Assembly (NCBI GenBank): GCA_902363735.1 | Contig: CABJBA010000013.1 | Span: 1 to 64,000, forward strand | Reading direction: 5' to 3' | From: Clostridiaceae bacterium | GTDB lineage: Bacteria; Bacillota; Clostridia; Lachnospirales; Lachnospiraceae | Length of the DNA: 64,000 bases | In this document: positions 60,557 to 64,000 of the stretch, piece by piece | How positions within the stretch are numbered: position 1 is the first letter of the stretch | Layout: every line of letters begins with the position of its first letter | Notes under the pieces: model-generated | Database searches by the model: none | The model's input: only the letters and a program-made list of their open reading frames with translations | What the model was told of the DNA's origin: nothing | Made by a program: the position numbers and the translations under genes

Positions 60557-61845
60557 GAATCATAAAATTAGATGAAAGCTCCAAACAGAATATTCTGGCA
60601 GATTTATTAAAAAGAGATCCTAATAATTACAGCACTTATGCTGATTCAGTTCAAAAAATCGTAGAAACCGTAAAAAGGGATAAGGATAAGGCTCTTTTTT
60701 CTTTTACAAAGGAATTTGACAAAGCAGACATCAATGCTTCCAATATCCGTGTGACGGAAGAGGAAATCAATGAGGCTTTGAAAGAGGTGGATTCCGGGCT
60801 TTTAGAAGTCATGAAAAAGTCTATGAAAAACATCCGCCAGTTTCATGAAAAGCAGAAGCAGTACAGCTGGTTTGACAGCAAGCCTGACGGAACCCTTTTA
60901 GGACAAAAGATCACTGCACTTGGAAGCGTAGGCGTTTATGTTCCAGGAGGTAAGGCGGCTTATCCGTCTTCTGTTCTGATGAACATTATTCCCGCTGAGG
61001 TGGCAGGAGTGGAGCGGATTGCCATGGTGACGCCTCCCGGACCTGATGGAAAGGTCAATCCCGTTACCCTGACGGCAGCTTATCTGGCAGGAGCCACAGA
61101 GGTTTATAAGGCGGGAGGGGCCCAGGCAGTGGCTGCGCTGGCCTTTGGAACGGAATCGATCCCAAAGGTGGACAAAATTGTAGGTCCGGGAAATATCTTT
61201 GTGGCTCTTGCAAAAAAAGCAGTTTACGGCCACGTCAGCATAGACAGCATTGCAGGGCCCAGCGAGATATTAGTTCTTGCGGATGAGAGTGCCAACCCAC
61301 GCTTTGTAGCAGCGGATTTGTTATCCCAGGCAGAGCATGACGAACTGGCTTCTTCTATTCTGGTGACCACCAGCATGGAACTGGCCCAAAAGGTATCAGA
61401 AGAAGCCGAAAGATTTGCAGATGTGTTGTCCCGGTCTGATATCATCCGTAAATCTTTGGATAATTACGGATATATTCTGGTGACAGAAACCATGAAGGAA
61501 GCCATTGCAGTTGTCAACGAGATTGCTCCGGAGCATTTAGAAATCATTACTAAAAATCCATTTGAGGATATGACCAGGATTCAAAACGCAGGGGCCATAT
61601 TCCTGGGGGAATACAGTTCTGAGCCCTTGGGAGACTATTTTGCAGGGCCAAACCATGTGCTTCCCACCAATGGAACGGCCAAATTCTTCTCTCCCTTAAA
61701 TGTAGATGATTATGTGAAGAAATCCAGCATCATTTATTATTCCAAAGAGGCTTTGGAGCTGGTCCATAAGGACATTGAAGTTTTTGCCGAAGCAGAACAC
61801 TTAACCGCTCACGCCAATTCCATAAAAGTGCGGTTTGAAGCATAA
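60553..61845 (+). CDS. hisD: Histidinol dehydrogenase
   Basis: A 430-residue zinc enzyme oxidising histidinol to histidine in two NAD-dependent steps. Diagnostic blocks include [54 protein letters not shown] and the catalytic EIAPEHLEI, with [12 protein letters not shown] near the end. Length is normal. Confidence 0.97.
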   Translation: MRIIKLDESSKQNILADLLKRDPNNYSTYADSVQKIVETVKRDKDKALFSFTKEFDKADINASNIRVTEEEINEALKEVDSGLLEVMKKSMKNIRQFHEKQKQYSWFDSKPDGTLLGQKITALGSVGVYVPGGKAAYPSSVLMNIIPAEVAGVERIAMVTPPGPDGKVNPVTLTAAYLAGATEVYKAGGAQAVAALAFGTESIPKVDKIVGPGNIFVALAKKAVYGHVSIDSIAGPSEILVLADESANPRFVAADLLSQAEHDELASSILVTTSMELAQKVSEEAERFADVLSRSDIIRKSLDNYGYILVTETMKEAIAVVNEIAPEHLEIITKNPFEDMTRIQNAGAIFLGEYSSEPLGDYFAGPNHVLPTNGTAKFFSPLNVDDYVKKSSIIYYSKEALELVHKDIEVFAEAEHLTAHANSIKVRFEA

Positions 61846-61876
61846 TTGGTCCAACATAGTAAAAAGGAGAGTTTGT

Positions 61877-62620
61877 ATGCAGCTTTATCCAGCAATTGAT
61901 TTGAAAAATGGGCAGTGTGTTCGCTTGAAGCAGGGTGAATTTAAAGAGATCACTGTTTATTCCGATAAGCCCCAGGAAATAGCAGCCCTTTGGCAGTCAA
62001 AGGGAGCCACCTTTCTTCATCTGGTGGACTTAGACGGTGCTTTGGCCGGTTATTCCGTAAACCGGGATGTGATTAAAAAGATTGTGGATGCCGTTTCCAT
62101 CCCCATTGAAATCGGAGGAGGGATTCGAAGCCAGGAAGCTATAGAGTCCATGCTTTCTTTAGGAGTTGCCAGGGTGATCATAGGAACCAAGGCCGTTGAA
62201 AATCCTGAGTTTCTTGGCGAAATGGTAAAAAAATTCGGTTCTGAACGGATTGTTGCCGGTGTGGATGCAAAGGATGGCATGGTGGCCGTGGAGGGCTGGG
62301 AAAAAATCAGTACTATTTCGGCTTCGGACTTATGCGGACGCATGAAAGAATACGGTATTCAGCATATTGTATACACTGATATATCCAGAGATGGAATGCT
62401 GACTGGCCCTAATGTGGCTTATACGAAAAAGCTGACAGAGGATACAGGCCTGGATATTATTGCTTCCGGAGGAATGTCCTCCATGGAAGATTTGCATCAG
62501 CTTTATGAAGCAGGTGTCAGAGGAGCTATTATAGGTAAAGCATTATATGAAAACAGGATTGATTTAAAGAAAGCCATCAATGCGTTTGAAAAGCAGACGC
62601 CTCAGGGGAGGAATATATGA
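61877..62620 (+). CDS. hisA: ProFAR isomerase HisA
   Basis: A 247-residue TIM-barrel isomerase opening the ribose of ProFAR. It has the catalytic Asp8 in [14 protein letters not shown], the phosphate loops IEIGGGIRS and IASGGMSS, and the second Asp in [15 protein letters not shown] 61877 follows AAGGAGAG; the longer reading from 61835 has no ribosome site. It overlaps the next gene (ATGA). Confidence 0.96.
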   Translation: MQLYPAIDLKNGQCVRLKQGEFKEITVYSDKPQEIAALWQSKGATFLHLVDLDGALAGYSVNRDVIKKIVDAVSIPIEIGGGIRSQEAIESMLSLGVARVIIGTKAVENPEFLGEMVKKFGSERIVAGVDAKDGMVAVEGWEKISTISASDLCGRMKEYGIQHIVYTDISRDGMLTGPNVAYTKKLTEDTGLDIIASGGMSSMEDLHQLYEAGVRGAIIGKALYENRIDLKKAINAFEKQTPQGRNI

Positions 62621-63900
62621 TGGAGTGTAAAAAAATAATTGCAGGCTTTGGAATTAGGAATGGAAAGGCTGTCAGGCTTGATGACAGGGCAGTATATTAT
62701 GAAAAGGGCCTTCTGGAGCTGACTCGTTTTTACGGAGACAGCGGCGCTGATGAACTTTTTCTTTTGGACTTATCGGAATCTGAGGAAGACCACGAAAAGA
62801 CCATTGGCATGATGAAAGAGATTGCAAGGCTTTCTGATATCCCGGTCATTGCGGGAGGGAGAGTTAAACGTTTGGAGGATGTGAAAAAATATCTTTACGC
62901 AGGGGCAAAGGCCTCCTTTCTTGACGCAGGACTGGATGAAAATGTGGATCTGATGAAGGAGTCCTCAGACCGGTTCGGCGATGATAAGGTATACGCTTAC
63001 CTGCCGGATTGCTCTTATTTGGAGAGCGCCAAGGAATATTCCCAGCTTGGAGCTTCTGTCATGATTTTAGGGGATTTGAAGATGACAGAAGAGAAACTAT
63101 TAAAGGTGTCTGAATATAAAGAAACTTTTTTGCTTGCCGGCTCTGCCGGGGAGCTTTTGCCTGCTGTGCTTAAAACAGAGAATGTAAACGGCTTTATCGG
63201 GGTATTTGACGGAGAGGAAGGCTGTATGGACTTAAAATATAATTTAAAGTCCGGAGGAATCGGAGTTGATACTTTTGAGAGCCCTGTCAGCTTCAGCCAA
63301 TTTAAGTTGAATGACCACGGTCTCATCCCGGTGATCACCCAGGATTACCGGACAGGTCAGGTACTGATGCTGGCTTATATGAATGAAGAGGCATTTCAGA
63401 AGACCTTAAAGACCGGCTGTATGACTTATTACAGCAGAAGCCGGGACGCACTCTGGCTTAAAGGGGAAACCTCCGGCCATTACCAGTATGTAAAGTCTCT
63501 TGCCATAGACTGTGACAGCGACACGCTGCTTGCAAAAGTCAATCAGATCGGTGCAGCCTGCCATACCGGGGAAAAAACATGTTTTTATACAGATCTGGTA
63601 AAAAAAGAATATCAGGAGACGAATCCTCTTAAGGTATTTGAAGATGTATTTCAGGTGATTCTTGACAGGAAAGAAAATCCCAAGGAAGGCTCTTATACCA
63701 ATTACCTGTTTGATAAGGGAATCGATAAAATATTAAAGAAGCTGGGAGAAGAGGCCGTTGAAATTATCATTGCCGCTAAAAATCCTAATTCTGAGGAAGT
63801 AAAATATGAAATTTCGGATTTTCTGTATCACATGATGGTACTGATGGTCCAAAAGGGAGTGACCTGGGAGGATATTACCAGGGAGCTGGCAAACCGCTGA
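62617..63900 (+). CDS. hisI: HisIE with an N-terminal HisF-like pseudo-domain
   Basis: A 427-residue fusion. The N-terminal ~220 residues resemble a HisF/HisA barrel ([34 protein letters not shown]) but the first catalytic Asp (CLDV in HisF) is Gly, the second (AIDA) is lost, and the phosphate loop GGGI reads GGRV. Residues ~225-320 are HisI, PR-AMP cyclohydrolase ([36 protein letters not shown]). Residues ~335-427 are HisE, PR-ATP pyrophosphatase ([20 protein letters not shown]). It catalyses steps two and three; the barrel is probably structural or regulatory. Starts 62617 and 62620 are both possible. Confidence 0.88.
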   Translation: MMECKKIIAGFGIRNGKAVRLDDRAVYYEKGLLELTRFYGDSGADELFLLDLSESEEDHEKTIGMMKEIARLSDIPVIAGGRVKRLEDVKKYLYAGAKASFLDAGLDENVDLMKESSDRFGDDKVYAYLPDCSYLESAKEYSQLGASVMILGDLKMTEEKLLKVSEYKETFLLAGSAGELLPAVLKTENVNGFIGVFDGEEGCMDLKYNLKSGGIGVDTFESPVSFSQFKLNDHGLIPVITQDYRTGQVLMLAYMNEEAFQKTLKTGCMTYYSRSRDALWLKGETSGHYQYVKSLAIDCDSDTLLAKVNQIGAACHTGEKTCFYTDLVKKEYQETNPLKVFEDVFQVILDRKENPKEGSYTNYLFDKGIDKILKKLGEEAVEIIIAAKNPNSEEVKYEISDFLYHMMVLMVQKGVTWEDITRELANR

Positions 63901-63909
63901 CAGTTATTG

Positions 63910-63953
63910 CCCCGGCATGGAAATGAATTCATCGTTTCTATGCCGGGGTTTTT
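63910..63953 (+). terminator. Terminator of the histidine operon
   Basis: CCCCGGCAT (63910-63918) and ATGCCGGGG (63940-63948) form a perfect 9-bp outer stem, extended by GAAA/TTTC, and are followed by TTTTT. The last 47 bases of the window show nothing recognisable. Confidence 0.92.
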
Positions 63954-64000
63954 AATTTATGAATTAAGAAGATGTTAAGATTTCCTGATAGTTATTAACT

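Noticed and set aside
1..64000. CRISPR arrays, tRNA or rRNA genes, insertion sequences or prophage
   Set aside because: No regularly spaced repeats, cloverleaf signatures, transposase or phage genes were seen anywhere in the window.

Overview
The window looks like chromosome from a spore-forming, low-to-moderate GC member of the Clostridia. Lachnospiraceae (clostridial cluster XIVa, Lacrimispora or Clostridium saccharolyticum-like) is my best guess. This rests on gene order and protein style read by eye, not on a database search. Spore-related genes are spread through it: a SpoIID-type protein, a Csp-like subtilase, GerW, an alpha/beta SASP and YlbJ. There is no phage, IS element, CRISPR array, rRNA or tRNA that I can see. 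Almost everything is housekeeping, in tightly packed operons with good Shine-Dalgarno sites and recognisable terminators.

Layout. 1-5600: a manganese (yybP-ykoY) riboswitch with two stacked terminators controls a P-type cation ATPase; then ATP-dependent PEP carboxykinase and a HAD phosphatase. 5600-5900: 6S RNA. 5935-9961: SpoIID-family protein and subtilase. 10148-17395: the dgt-dnaG-rpoD-trmK-nif3 macromolecular-synthesis block plus a TGS-domain nucleoside kinase, followed by RNase P RNA (17438-17786). 17890-20388: flavin reductase, a small unknown gene with a LexA-like box, and a MATE exporter. 20494-28348: plsX-acpP-rnc-smc-ftsY-ilvA. 28437-32050: an agr-type quorum-sensing locus, with the LytTR regulator and sensor kinase on the minus strand and agrB/agrD divergent on the plus strand; its AgrD has no cysteine. 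32056-41912: rqcH (minus), then yicC-gmk-rpoZ, rimO-pgsA-cinA, three uncharacterised genes and gerW. 41967-47508: a 45-residue membrane microprotein, rpmB (minus), yloU-fakA-recG and a DUF975 protein. 47549-51428: SASP, rsmD-coaD, a coiled-coil protein, ylbJ (minus) and an M23 peptidase. 51451-58507: rsmF, rsuA-like, HAD, YgiQ radical SAM, SDR, RluD-like and RecU. 58504-63953: a histidine operon hisZ-hisG-hisD-hisA-hisIE, started by a perfect consensus promoter and closed by a strong terminator.

The parts most worth a second look are: (i) the riboswitch expression platform, where one 10-bp antiterminator can break two terminators at once; (ii) the cysteine-less AgrD with an intact AgrB protease dyad; (iii) a HisF-like barrel without catalytic aspartates fused to HisIE; (iv) ylbJ, whose 3' end overlaps the convergent gene and carries that operon's terminator in its antisense; (v) a perfect palindrome just after the his promoter; and (vi) the small genes at 31775-31951 and 41967-42104.
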